Positions 1 to 7,586 of a stretch of DNA of 64,000 nucleotides are shown here, piece by piece. The number at the start of each line of letters is the position of its first letter. Positions within the stretch are counted from its first letter, which is position 1. Both the position numbers and the translations under genes were made by a program. The DNA comes from Cytophaga hutchinsonii ATCC 33406 (GTDB lineage Bacteria > Bacteroidota > Bacteroidia > Cytophagales > Cytophagaceae). Below the pieces are notes generated by a model that saw only the letters and a program-made list of their open reading frames with translations, made no database searches and was not told the DNA's origin. The stretch spans positions 4,294,001 through 4,358,000 of the forward strand of contig NC_008255.1 in assembly GCF_000014145.1 (NCBI RefSeq), in the 5' to 3' direction.

Positions 1-92
1 TGAAGTTTGCAGAAGAGTCTCCATATCCGGATGCTTCTGAAGCATACAAAGATGTTTATACACAAGAAGATTACCCATTCATAATAGAATAA
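1..92 (+). CDS. pdhA: C-terminal end of probable pyruvate dehydrogenase E1 alpha subunit (5' truncated)
   Basis: An open frame enters from the left edge (first full codon at 3) and gives 29 residues before TAA at 90-92. The tail, with an ESPYPD segment and the ending QEDYPFIIE, resembles the C-terminus of Bacteroidetes pyruvate dehydrogenase E1 alpha subunits, which decarboxylate pyruvate with thiamine diphosphate as part of the cytoplasmic PDH complex. Only the tail is visible, so no catalytic residue can be checked and the assignment rests on a short remembered pattern. The next gene begins 25 bp downstream on the same strand. Confidence 0.5.
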   Translation, partial: KFAEESPYPDASEAYKDVYTQEDYPFIIE

Positions 93-117
93 TACCAATA
101 CTTTTTACAAACCAATA

Positions 118-825
118 ATGGCTGAATTAACCGAAAAAGGTGCTGAACAAAAAGCACACGTACTTGCAGATAACAAATCAAAAATGACTGCAGAACAATT
201 GATTGAAAAATACAAAAACCCTGCTATTATAGGCTTAGGAGTTATCGTTGCTTTGATCGCTGCATTTGTATTCTACAAATACAATCAATCTGAAAACAAT
301 ACCGTTGCACAGGAAGAAATGTACAAAGCGGTATTTTATTTTGAACAGGATTCGTTAGAATTAGCGTTGAAAGGCGATGAAGCTAAAGGGATCCGTGGCT
401 TACAGGAAGTAGCGGACGAATATTCCGGAACAAAAGCCGGCAAACTAGCTGCTTTCTACACAGGTATTATTTATTTGAAACAAGCTAAATTTCAGGAGTC
501 AATCGATTACCTTGAAAAATTCAGCTCAAACGAAGGTATCCTGCAGGCACGTAGCTGGGCTGCAATGGGTGATGCATATTCTGAATTAAATGATCTGGAA
601 AATGCCATTAAGTATTACAAAAAGGCTGCTGATCATAAAGGTAATGAGCAAATCACACCTACCTATCTCATGAAATTAGGATTAGCGTATGAATTAAACA
701 ACAACTGGAAAGATGCTTCTGATGCATATGATAAGATAATCACTGATTATCCAAAGTCTCAGGATGTAGCAGACGCCAAGAAGTACAAAGCAAAGGCACA
801 GGCTGCCCTTTCTGCTTCCGAATAA
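118..825 (+). CDS. TPR-repeat membrane-anchored protein
   Basis: A 235-residue protein with a charged N-terminal segment of about 34 residues, one hydrophobic segment (about 35-53, AIIGLGVIVALIAAF) and a C-terminal helical region (about 90-230) with tetratricopeptide spacing, for example AMGDAYSELNDLENAIKYY and LGLAYELNNNWKDASDAY. TPRs are protein-interaction scaffolds; a single N-terminal anchor followed by TPRs recalls the YfgM type of envelope protein, but no specific function can be given. It starts 25 bp after the preceding gene and is followed by a terminator-like hairpin. The ATG at 118 fits, with no strong alternative. Confidence 0.75.
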   Translation: MAELTEKGAEQKAHVLADNKSKMTAEQLIEKYKNPAIIGLGVIVALIAAFVFYKYNQSENNTVAQEEMYKAVFYFEQDSLELALKGDEAKGIRGLQEVADEYSGTKAGKLAAFYTGIIYLKQAKFQESIDYLEKFSSNEGILQARSWAAMGDAYSELNDLENAIKYYKKAADHKGNEQITPTYLMKLGLAYELNNNWKDASDAYDKIITDYPKSQDVADAKKYKAKAQAALSASE

Positions 826-849
826 TCCAATCAACAATCATCGAAAGCC

Positions 850-881
850 AAAAGGGATAAAGCAAAAGTTTTATCCCTTTT
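850..881 (+). terminator. Hairpin terminator after the TPR gene
   Basis: A 12-bp perfect stem, AAAAGGGATAAA (850-861) with TTTATCCCTTTT (870-881), encloses an 8-nt loop and its right arm ends in Ts. It lies between the TPR gene and ribH and probably separates their transcripts, though the U tract is short. Confidence 0.55.
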
Positions 882-905
882 GTTGTATAAGAGAACATAA
901 AAAAT

Positions 906-1385
906 ATGTCAAGCGCAGATAAAAATCTAAGCAGCTATTCCGGGGAAATTCCAAATCTGTCTTCTAGAGTATTCGGCATTGTTGTTGCCGAATGGAACGA
1001 AGAAATTACAGAGCCTTTGTATGAAGGTGCAGTAGAAGTACTTTTAAAACACGGCATTCCCAAAGCAAATATTATCCGGACCAATGTTCCCGGCACATTT
1101 GAACTGAGCCTTGGGGCACAATGGCTGGCAATGAAAAAAGGAGTAGATGCAGTTATCTGTCTGGGTTGCGTTATTCAGGGTGAAACGAGACATTTCGATT
1201 TTATCTGTAACGCAGTATCAATAGGCATCACAGAGGTAAATCTGAAATTTAATAAACCGGTAATTTTTGGAGTATTAACAACCGACAACAAAGAGCAGGC
1301 TTTTGATCGTGCCGGCGGCAAGCATGGCAACAAAGGCGATGAAGCAGCGATTACAGCGCTAAAAATGCTGGCACAAACGATTTAA
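906..1385 (+). CDS. ribH: 6,7-dimethyl-8-ribityllumazine synthase
   Basis: This 159-residue protein has the family signatures: VAEWN near 28-31, VPGTFEL at 61-67, GCVIQGETRHFDFI at about 87-100 with the likely proton-transfer histidine at 96, and a C-terminal GNKGDEAAITALKML helix. Lumazine synthase condenses 5-amino-6-ribitylaminouracil with 3,4-dihydroxy-2-butanone 4-phosphate, the penultimate step of riboflavin synthesis, in the cytoplasm as an oligomeric shell. Length is normal. No other riboflavin gene is nearby. The aspartate kinase gene starts 32 bp downstream. Confidence 0.95.
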   Translation: MSSADKNLSSYSGEIPNLSSRVFGIVVAEWNEEITEPLYEGAVEVLLKHGIPKANIIRTNVPGTFELSLGAQWLAMKKGVDAVICLGCVIQGETRHFDFICNAVSIGITEVNLKFNKPVIFGVLTTDNKEQAFDRAGGKHGNKGDEAAITALKMLAQTI

Positions 1386-1417
1386 ATCAAGTAAGAACAA
1401 TTAATAGATAATAGATA

Positions 1418-2752
1418 ATGAGAGTTTTAAAATTTGGAGGTACTTCAGTAGGGAAACCAGAGCGTATGCACTCTGTCGCTAAATTAATCTCTAGTCCGGA
1501 TCCTAAAGTAGTTGTATTGTCTGCTGTGTCAGGCACAACAAATGCTTTGGTAGATATATCAACTAAATTATGCAAGAAAGATATCAAGGCGGCAGAAGAC
1601 GCTATTGAAAAACTTTTTACCCCATACCACGCATTCGTAGAAGAATTATATACAACCGAAGCAGGTAAATATAAGGGCCACGCGATCATGCGCACCTACT
1701 ATGAACTGATAAAAAGTTATGTAACGGCACCTTCTTTCGGCGACAAAGAAACGCGCTTTTTTTTGGCACAGGGCGAATTGATCTCTACAAATTTATTTCA
1801 GGAGTACCTGGCCGAACAAGGCTATTCATCAGCGTTATTGCCTGCGTTAGAATTCATGAAGACAGATGCGGACAGTGAGCCGATGCTTGAGTATATTGAA
1901 GAAAAACTGAACGAACAATTAGCAAAACATCCAAACAAGCAATTATACATTACACAAGGATATGTTTGTTTAAATTCAGATGGAGAAGTTGACAACCTGA
2001 AACGCGGCGGTTCTGACTATACAGCTACGTTGATCGGTGCTGCGCTTCGTATGGAAGAGATTCAGATCTGGACAGACATTGACGGTATGCATAACAACGA
2101 TCCGCGTATCGTAAAACGCACCTTCCCGATCCCTGAAATTTCATTTGATGAAGCTGCTGAGTTAGCATACTTCGGAGCAAAAATTTTACACCCCACATGT
2201 ATCCGTCCGGCACAGGTACGTAAAGTACCGGTACGGTTATTAAACACCATGCAGCCTGAACAAAAAGGTACTGTAATAAACAGTAAACCTTCAGACCGCG
2301 ATATTACTGCGATTGCTGCAAAGGATGATATTACTGCAATAAAAATAAAATCAAGCAGAATGCTTCAGGCGCATGGCTTCCTTCGGAAAGTGTTTGAAAT
2401 ATTTGAAAACTATAAAACATCTGTGGATATGATCACAACTTCTGAAGTTGCTGTTTCATTAACTATTGATGATGCCAAAAACTTAGAGCAGATTGTAAAA
2501 GAATTAAAAGAATTCTCTATTGTAGAAGTCGATACCGATCAGACAATTATATGTATTGTTGGTAATTTCGGAAAAGAAAAAACGGGAATCAGCAAACGGT
2601 TGTTTGATGCTATGGAAACAATTCCGGTAAGAATGATTTCATATGGCGGAAGTGCTTCAAACATTTCTATTCTTATTAACAGCACGTTGAAAAATGAAAC
2701 GCTGAACGCTTTGAATGAGCGGTTGTTTTTTCAGGCGGAAACAGTGAAGTAG
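1418..2752 (+). CDS. lysC: Aspartate kinase (monofunctional)
   Basis: A 444-residue protein starting MRVLKFGGTSVGK, the ATP-binding N-terminus of aspartokinases, with RGGSDYTATLIG near 197-208 and WTDIDGM near 218. Two ACT-type regulatory regions are recognisable from about 300 (AIAAKDDITAIKIKS and the DTDQTIICIVG segment). The enzyme phosphorylates L-aspartate as the first step to lysine, threonine and methionine and is normally feedback-inhibited through the ACT domains. It ends soon after those domains, so no homoserine dehydrogenase is fused. It follows ribH by 32 bp and ends at a strong bidirectional terminator facing recX. Confidence 0.93.
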   Translation: MRVLKFGGTSVGKPERMHSVAKLISSPDPKVVVLSAVSGTTNALVDISTKLCKKDIKAAEDAIEKLFTPYHAFVEELYTTEAGKYKGHAIMRTYYELIKSYVTAPSFGDKETRFFLAQGELISTNLFQEYLAEQGYSSALLPALEFMKTDADSEPMLEYIEEKLNEQLAKHPNKQLYITQGYVCLNSDGEVDNLKRGGSDYTATLIGAALRMEEIQIWTDIDGMHNNDPRIVKRTFPIPEISFDEAAELAYFGAKILHPTCIRPAQVRKVPVRLLNTMQPEQKGTVINSKPSDRDITAIAAKDDITAIKIKSSRMLQAHGFLRKVFEIFENYKTSVDMITTSEVAVSLTIDDAKNLEQIVKELKEFSIVEVDTDQTIICIVGNFGKEKTGISKRLFDAMETIPVRMISYGGSASNISILINSTLKNETLNALNERLFFQAETVK

Positions 2753-2762
2753 TTGCCAGGTG

Positions 2763-2888
2763 CTGGTTGCCAGACGAAAAAAGTACGGAGTATAGAGTAC
2801 AGAGTACTTAGATAATAAAATAGAAGAGCCTTTTACATTTAATAGATGTAAAAGGCTCTTCTATTTTATTCTATTGTCTGGTAACCAG
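2763..2888. repeat. Inverted repeat framing the lysC/recX terminator, plus short tandem GTAC-rich repeat
   Basis: CTGGTTGCCAGAC (2763-2775) pairs with GTCTGGTAACCAG (2876-2888) with one mismatch, so the terminator sits inside an outer inverted repeat. Between the left arm and the terminator is a degenerate repeat of GAGTA/AGTAC units (about 2780-2810). The arrangement resembles a small dispersed intergenic element, but no second copy is in the window. Confidence 0.5.
2817..2867. terminator. Bidirectional terminator between aspartate kinase and recX
   Basis: A perfect 22-bp inverted repeat (2817-2838 against 2846-2867) with a 7-nt loop. AAAA at the left end and TTTT at the right end give a U tract on either strand. 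It lies between convergent genes and can serve both. Confidence 0.85.
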
Positions 2889-2905
2889 TAACACAATAGT
2901 GGAAA

Positions 2906-3391
2906 CTAATCTCTTGCACCTGCTTTCAGAATATCCCAAACAAGATCCGACTCAAAGCCTCTTGAAATTAGATATTGAGCAATTTTATGCGTTTTTTGAT
3001 AGATATTTTTTACGGTACTTTCGCGGGATTTTTTATCAATAATTTGATGTATGGTAGACACATAATCATCCTCTTCGATTTCTTTTAATCCGGATTTTAT
3101 ACAATACGGACTCAATCCCCTCATTTCCAGTTCTCTTATTATCTTATTCCGTCCCCATTTTTTTACCCGGAATTTGCCGCCTGCAAATGCCTTTGCAAAC
3201 CGTTCTTCATTCAAAAAATTGTCTTCAATTAATTTTACAATAATTTCTTCTACTTCAGCGCTTTTTATGCCATATTCGTATAACTTTATGCGAACTTCCT
3301 GTTGGGTACGTTCCTGGTAAGCACAAAATGATGCAATTTTTACGAATGCTTGGGCTGGAGTATAAACATGAGTTGTTTTGGATGCAGACAT
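2906..3391 (-). CDS. recX: Regulatory protein RecX
   Basis: A 161-residue protein rich in helices with the RecX pattern: a three-helix repeat containing RTQQEVRIKLYEYGI, then EIIVKLIEDNFLNEERFAKAF and a GRNKIIRELEMRGL segment, and a C-terminal LISRGFESDLVWDIL. RecX binds RecA filaments and limits recombinase activity. Length is normal. recA is not adjacent. The gene is convergent with aspartate kinase across the shared terminator and divergent from the MFS gene, whose start is only about 31 bp away. Confidence 0.85.
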   Translation of the reverse strand: MSASKTTHVYTPAQAFVKIASFCAYQERTQQEVRIKLYEYGIKSAEVEEIIVKLIEDNFLNEERFAKAFAGGKFRVKKWGRNKIIRELEMRGLSPYCIKSGLKEIEEDDYVSTIHQIIDKKSRESTVKNIYQKTHKIAQYLISRGFESDLVWDILKAGARD

Positions 3392-3422
3392 TTGGGACGC
3401 AACAATTTAGATAATAGATTAA

Positions 3423-4709
3423 TTGACGAATAAAAAAACATTAGCAATTTTATTAACGGCAAATGGTGTATCAAGCTTTGCACAAGGCTTTACCATGATG
3501 TCAATACCTTATTATTTCAATAAGATAGATAATTATTCTTTTTTTAGCTTAAGCTTAACAATAATCACCTTAGCTTCTTTATTCTGGGCACTTTACGCAG
3601 GTTCTATTATTGATGGTTTCAACCGTAAAGATGTATTTCTGGGCACCAATTTCGTTGGCGGTATTGTTATTCTTTCTATTGCTTCATTAGGCTTCAAAGA
3701 AGGAAGTTTAACCAATATATTGATAATAATGGTATATGCACTTACCATGTTTGGATATGTTATTCACTACCCGAACCTCTATGCCTTTTCCCAGGAATTA
3801 TCAAAGCCAAAAGATTACACGAAAATAACATCTTTAATTGAAATTGTTGGCCAATCAACCGTAATGGGTTCTGCAATTATGGGTACCATGTTACTGAAAG
3901 GGATGGATGATTTTCAGATTCCGTTTACTCAGATACATTTAACATTGGAAAGATGGGAAATACATGAAATCTTTTTATTCGATGCAATCGCCTATTTTGT
4001 TTCTTTTCTTATCATTTTATTGATCAAGTATTCGCCAAATATGAAACTTGTTATTTCAGATGAAGGTACATTGTACGAACGTCTCAAAACCGGTTATATG
4101 TATTTGCGCAACAATCAGCTCGTTGCTTTATTCGGAATCTGTTCGTTTGTAATATTTATCGTTGTCTACATCGAGCAGTTTGCTTTAATGACACCATACG
4201 TTTTGAATCACTTAAAAGAAGATGCTCCGGTATTGGGATTAACAGAATTGATGTATGGCCTTGGTGCATTATTCTCCGGAGTAATCATTCAGACTTTATT
4301 CAGTAAAATGCCCGTGCTTAAAGCGGTAGTGTTATTAACGTTTGCAACCGGCGCTATATTTTTACTAAGCTCTCTTACATGCGCCGTGATCATATTTATC
4401 AATGTGGCGTTCCTGAAAGGATTTACAAACGCCGGTTCACGTATTTTCAGAGTTACGTATTTGTTTTCGCTCATTCCAAACGAATTGGCAGGTAGAGTAA
4501 ACAGTTTCTTTAACGTAATGAATACAGTATTCAGATTGATTTTCTTGTCCATCTTTACATTGCCATTTTTCATGGACGGCTCCAATATCGTTTATGCATA
4601 TGGAATACTGGCTGTATTCTGTTTTATTGCAGGAATTGTATTACTGGTCTATTACAAGCAATTCTCAAAACTTACTGAATCCATACCTTCACACGATGAA
4701 GAGCATTGA
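3423..4709 (+). CDS. MFS-type transporter (probable efflux permease)
   Basis: A 428-residue integral membrane protein with about 12 hydrophobic segments and the MFS hallmark between helices 2 and 3 (LYAGSIIDGFNRKDV, about 57-71). The overall pattern resembles the MFS_3 / enterobactin-exporter-like group, so export of a small molecule is plausible; the substrate is unknown. The start is TTG at 3423, which gives a compact N-terminus leading straight into helix 1; no ATG lies nearby in frame. The 3' end overlaps the murF-alr start by 14 bp, suggesting co-transcription. Confidence 0.78.
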   Translation: MTNKKTLAILLTANGVSSFAQGFTMMSIPYYFNKIDNYSFFSLSLTIITLASLFWALYAGSIIDGFNRKDVFLGTNFVGGIVILSIASLGFKEGSLTNILIIMVYALTMFGYVIHYPNLYAFSQELSKPKDYTKITSLIEIVGQSTVMGSAIMGTMLLKGMDDFQIPFTQIHLTLERWEIHEIFLFDAIAYFVSFLIILLIKYSPNMKLVISDEGTLYERLKTGYMYLRNNQLVALFGICSFVIFIVVYIEQFALMTPYVLNHLKEDAPVLGLTELMYGLGALFSGVIIQTLFSKMPVLKAVVLLTFATGAIFLLSSLTCAVIIFINVAFLKGFTNAGSRIFRVTYLFSLIPNELAGRVNSFFNVMNTVFRLIFLSIFTLPFFMDGSNIVYAYGILAVFCFIAGIVLLVYYKQFSKLTESIPSHDEEH

Positions 4710-7164
4710 TATATCTGTAAATGAACTGCCCGGGATTGTTCAGGGTGAATGCATACAGCAATCGACAGAGCCAAACACATTCATAAAACAATTAGTAATT
4801 GACAGCAGAAAATTGATGGCTCCCGCAGGAGCTGTTTTTTTTGCTATTGATGGAAAACATCACGATGGGCACGCACACATTACAGAGATGTATAAAAAAG
4901 GTGTGCGTATTTTTATTGTTGAAAAAAGCATTTCGTTAAATGAAATTCCGCAGGCAGCATGTATACGTGTTAAATCGTCTGTTAGTGCCTTGCAGGCATG
5001 TGCAGCATACAGAAGAAAACAGCTTGACATACCAATCGTGGCGATTACGGGAAGTAATGCAAAAACAATTGTAAAAGAGTGGCTGAGCCAGACGGTAGCG
5101 GCAGATTATTCGGTTGTTAAAAGTCCTCGCAGCTACAACTCGCAGATCGGCGTACCGCTTTCAGTATGGGCATTAAACGAAAGGCATACCATAGGTATTT
5201 TTGAAGCAGGCATTTCTACTACAAAGGAAATGCAGGCGCTTCAAAAAGTAATTGAACCAACGATTGGCATTTTCACTAATATCGGATCTGCGCATGATAA
5301 AGGGTTTAAAAACAGAGAAGAAAAAATTCAGGAGAAACTGAAATTGTTTGCTGACTGTAAAGTGGTAATATATTGCAGCGATCACGAGGAGATTCATGCA
5401 GAAATAACGGCACAGCACTTGCCAACATTCAACTGGTCCCTGCAAAGCAGCGCCACAATTGAATACAGCATAGCAGCAAAAGATTCTTTTCAAACACAGA
5501 TTGAAGTAAAAACAAAAGAACATCAAGGATTTTTTTATTTGCCGTTTGTAGATGATGCTTCGATTGAAAACGCACTGCACGTAGCAACAACGTTATTCTA
5601 TTTAGGATATTCGATACAGGAAGTGTCCAGAAAAATTTCAGGCTTACAAGCAGTTGGCATGCGCCTGGAACTAAAAGAAGCAAATAACGATTGTTATCTC
5701 ATTGATGATTCGTATAACAATGACCTGGCGGGGCTTTCCATTGCACTGGATTTTTTAGAACACGTAAAACAAAGCGAAGTAAAAACGGTCATCCTTTCTG
5801 ATGTATTGGAGTCGGGCCTGGATTCAGCTGTACTATACAAAGAAGTTGCTTCATACCTTACAACGGCACAGGTACAACGCGTGATTGCAATCGGCAGCCA
5901 GATTACAGAACTTAAGAAGTGGTATAACGGCAGGGCTGAATATTATCCGACAACGGAAGCATTTATCAAAGACTTAACTAAAACTGTTTTTGAGAAAGAG
6001 ATTGTTCTTGTAAAAGGTGCGCGCATTTTTCAATTTGAAAAAATTGTTTCCCGCTTACAGCACAAGGTGCATGAGACCGTTCTTGAAATAAATCTTGACG
6101 CACTCATTCACAACCTGAATGTATACCGCAGCAAGCTTAAGCCCGACACAAAGATCATGTGTATGGTAAAAGCTTTTTCATACGGCAGCGGCGGTTTTGA
6201 AATTGCACAACTGCTGCAATATCATGGCGTAGATTATCTTGCAGTGGCATATGCAGATGAAGGAGCAAGATTGCGGGAGAATGGTATCACCTTGCCCATT
6301 ATGGTAATGAACCCGACGCTATCAAGCTTCGATACTATACTGCGTTATGAACTGGAACCGGAAATATACGAGCCGGTTTTATTGAAACAGATTATTGAGT
6401 ATGCGCAGGCAAAACAAAAACACATCGGTATTCATATCAAGATTGATACCGGCATGAAGCGCCTGGGCTTTGAAAAGAAAGATGTCACTGAAATTGCGCA
6501 GCAACTAAAACATACTGAATTTGTGAAAGTGTATTCTGTTTTCACACACCTGGCTGCTTCAGATAGTGCGGAGCATGACGCGTTTACCGCGCATCAATTA
6601 AACTTGTTTGACGAAGTTATAAGCCTGTTTCAGACTACGCTAAATTACTCATTTATAAAACATGCAGCGAATTCTTCCGGTATCATGCGCTTTAAAGAAG
6701 CACACTATGATATGGTACGCTTAGGCATTGGTTTGTATGGCGTTGAAAGTGCTGGTTTATATCAAAACGAACTTCAGGCAATCAGTGTATTCAAAACACA
6801 TATTTCTCAGATAAAAGAAATTACGACAGAAGAGTCAGTAGGATATAGCCGTAAAGGCCGTGTTACAAAGCCTTCAAAAATAGCGACCATTGCTGTTGGT
6901 TATGCCGATGGCTATAACCGCAGATTTGGGAATGGTATCGGAGAAGTACTCGTTAATGGTGTGCGTTGCCCCATCATTGGAAATGTGTGCATGGACATGA
7001 GCATGGTTGATGTTACCGATGCACATGCTGCACAAGGGGATGAAGTAATTTTATTCGGACATAATCCTACTGTTTCAGATCTGGCTAAACGCATTGGTAC
7101 AATACCGTATGAAATACTTACCAGTGTTGGCGCCCGCGTGAAGCGTATTTTTTACTCAGAATAA
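4696..7164 (+). CDS. murF-alr: Bifunctional MurF-like ligase / alanine racemase
   Basis: An 822-residue fusion. Residues about 1-450 are a Mur ligase of the MurF type (D-Ala-D-Ala addition to UDP-MurNAc-tripeptide), with P-loop GSNAKT at 119-124 and SPRSYNSQIGVPLSV after it. Residues about 455-822 are a fold-type III alanine racemase with PLP lysine K492 in CMVKAFSYGSG, catalytic-type Y717 in VGYSRKG, and GNVCMDMSMVDVT. This fusion is common in Bacteroidetes. The start is ATG 4696, overlapping the MFS gene by 14 bp; an upstream in-frame ATG at 4594 would lie deep in that gene. The P-loop has Ala where Gly is usual, so the ligase half may be weak or structural. Confidence 0.9.
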   Translation: MKSIDISVNELPGIVQGECIQQSTEPNTFIKQLVIDSRKLMAPAGAVFFAIDGKHHDGHAHITEMYKKGVRIFIVEKSISLNEIPQAACIRVKSSVSALQACAAYRRKQLDIPIVAITGSNAKTIVKEWLSQTVAADYSVVKSPRSYNSQIGVPLSVWALNERHTIGIFEAGISTTKEMQALQKVIEPTIGIFTNIGSAHDKGFKNREEKIQEKLKLFADCKVVIYCSDHEEIHAEITAQHLPTFNWSLQSSATIEYSIAAKDSFQTQIEVKTKEHQGFFYLPFVDDASIENALHVATTLFYLGYSIQEVSRKISGLQAVGMRLELKEANNDCYLIDDSYNNDLAGLSIALDFLEHVKQSEVKTVILSDVLESGLDSAVLYKEVASYLTTAQVQRVIAIGSQITELKKWYNGRAEYYPTTEAFIKDLTKTVFEKEIVLVKGARIFQFEKIVSRLQHKVHETVLEINLDALIHNLNVYRSKLKPDTKIMCMVKAFSYGSGGFEIAQLLQYHGVDYLAVAYADEGARLRENGITLPIMVMNPTLSSFDTILRYELEPEIYEPVLLKQIIEYAQAKQKHIGIHIKIDTGMKRLGFEKKDVTEIAQQLKHTEFVKVYSVFTHLAASDSAEHDAFTAHQLNLFDEVISLFQTTLNYSFIKHAANSSGIMRFKEAHYDMVRLGIGLYGVESAGLYQNELQAISVFKTHISQIKEITTEESVGYSRKGRVTKPSKIATIAVGYADGYNRRFGNGIGEVLVNGVRCPIIGNVCMDMSMVDVTDAHAAQGDEVILFGHNPTVSDLAKRIGTIPYEILTSVGARVKRIFYSE

Positions 7165-7262
7165 TTCATAACCGGAAATGCTGGAGATGTAAATTAATTC
7201 AGTATCAGAATAAAAATTAATCAAGTAAGAATCATGGACTTGGAAACAATTCTGTATATGTG

Positions 7263-7294
7263 TTTGCACAGCAAGCCCTCGGATTGTACCTTTG
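7263..7294 (+). promoter_or_regulatory. Bacteroidetes-type promoter of feoAB
   Basis: TTTG at 7263-7266 and TACCTTTG at 7287-7294 match the Bacteroidetes -33 (TTTG) and -7 (TAnnTTTG) elements with a 20-bp spacer, close to the usual 19-20. The feoA ATG is 23 bp beyond the -7 box. Confidence 0.65.
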
Positions 7295-7311
7295 TTTAAA
7301 ATAAGTCTAAA
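7295..7311. promoter_or_regulatory. Candidate iron-responsive operator of feoAB
   Basis: TTTAAA-ATAAG-TCTAAA immediately follows the -7 box and would cover the transcription start. The same 17-bp layout with perfect arms (TTTAGA-N5-TCTAAA) precedes the TonB receptor gene at 49649-49665, also just downstream of a -7 box. This suggests repression by a metal sensor such as Fur or a DtxR-family protein; the regulator is not in the window. Confidence 0.45.
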
Positions 7312-7316
7312 TAAGA

Positions 7317-7553
7317 ATGTCTATTCCAATCACCGTTAAAACAGTTGCAGATCTTATAATAGGAGAAAAGGGCATCATTTGCGGATTTACAGATGAAGAA
7401 ACATCTTTAAAATTGCTTGAAATGGGTTGTTTACCCGGGTGTGAAATTGAATTGGACAGAAAAGCTCCTTTAGGAGATCCTATTTGCATTAACGTTTGTG
7501 GCTATACGCTTTCAATGCGGTTAGAGGAAGCTTCTACTATTTTGCTTTCGTAA
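7317..7553 (+). CDS. feoA: Ferrous iron transport protein FeoA
   Basis: A 78-residue SH3-like FeoA protein: GEKGIICGFTDEE, then LLEMGCLPGCEIELDRKAPLGDPI and CGYTLSMRLEEA. FeoA is a small cytoplasmic partner of the FeoB permease. It begins 23 bp after a good promoter, is preceded by a possible iron operator, and is followed 33 bp later by feoB. Length and motif order are typical; here FeoA is a separate protein rather than fused to FeoB. Confidence 0.93.
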   Translation: MSIPITVKTVADLIIGEKGIICGFTDEETSLKLLEMGCLPGCEIELDRKAPLGDPICINVCGYTLSMRLEEASTILLS

Positions 7554-7586
7554 TAAATCAGTTTCAATACGCATACCAATAACCAG

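Noticed and set aside
1397-1417. Repeated AGATAAT units before the aspartate kinase gene
   Set aside because: Very short and AT-only; too little for a functional call.
4594-4695. Upstream start for the murF-alr gene
   Set aside because: The extra 34 residues lie within the MFS gene in another frame and do not resemble a MurF N-terminus.
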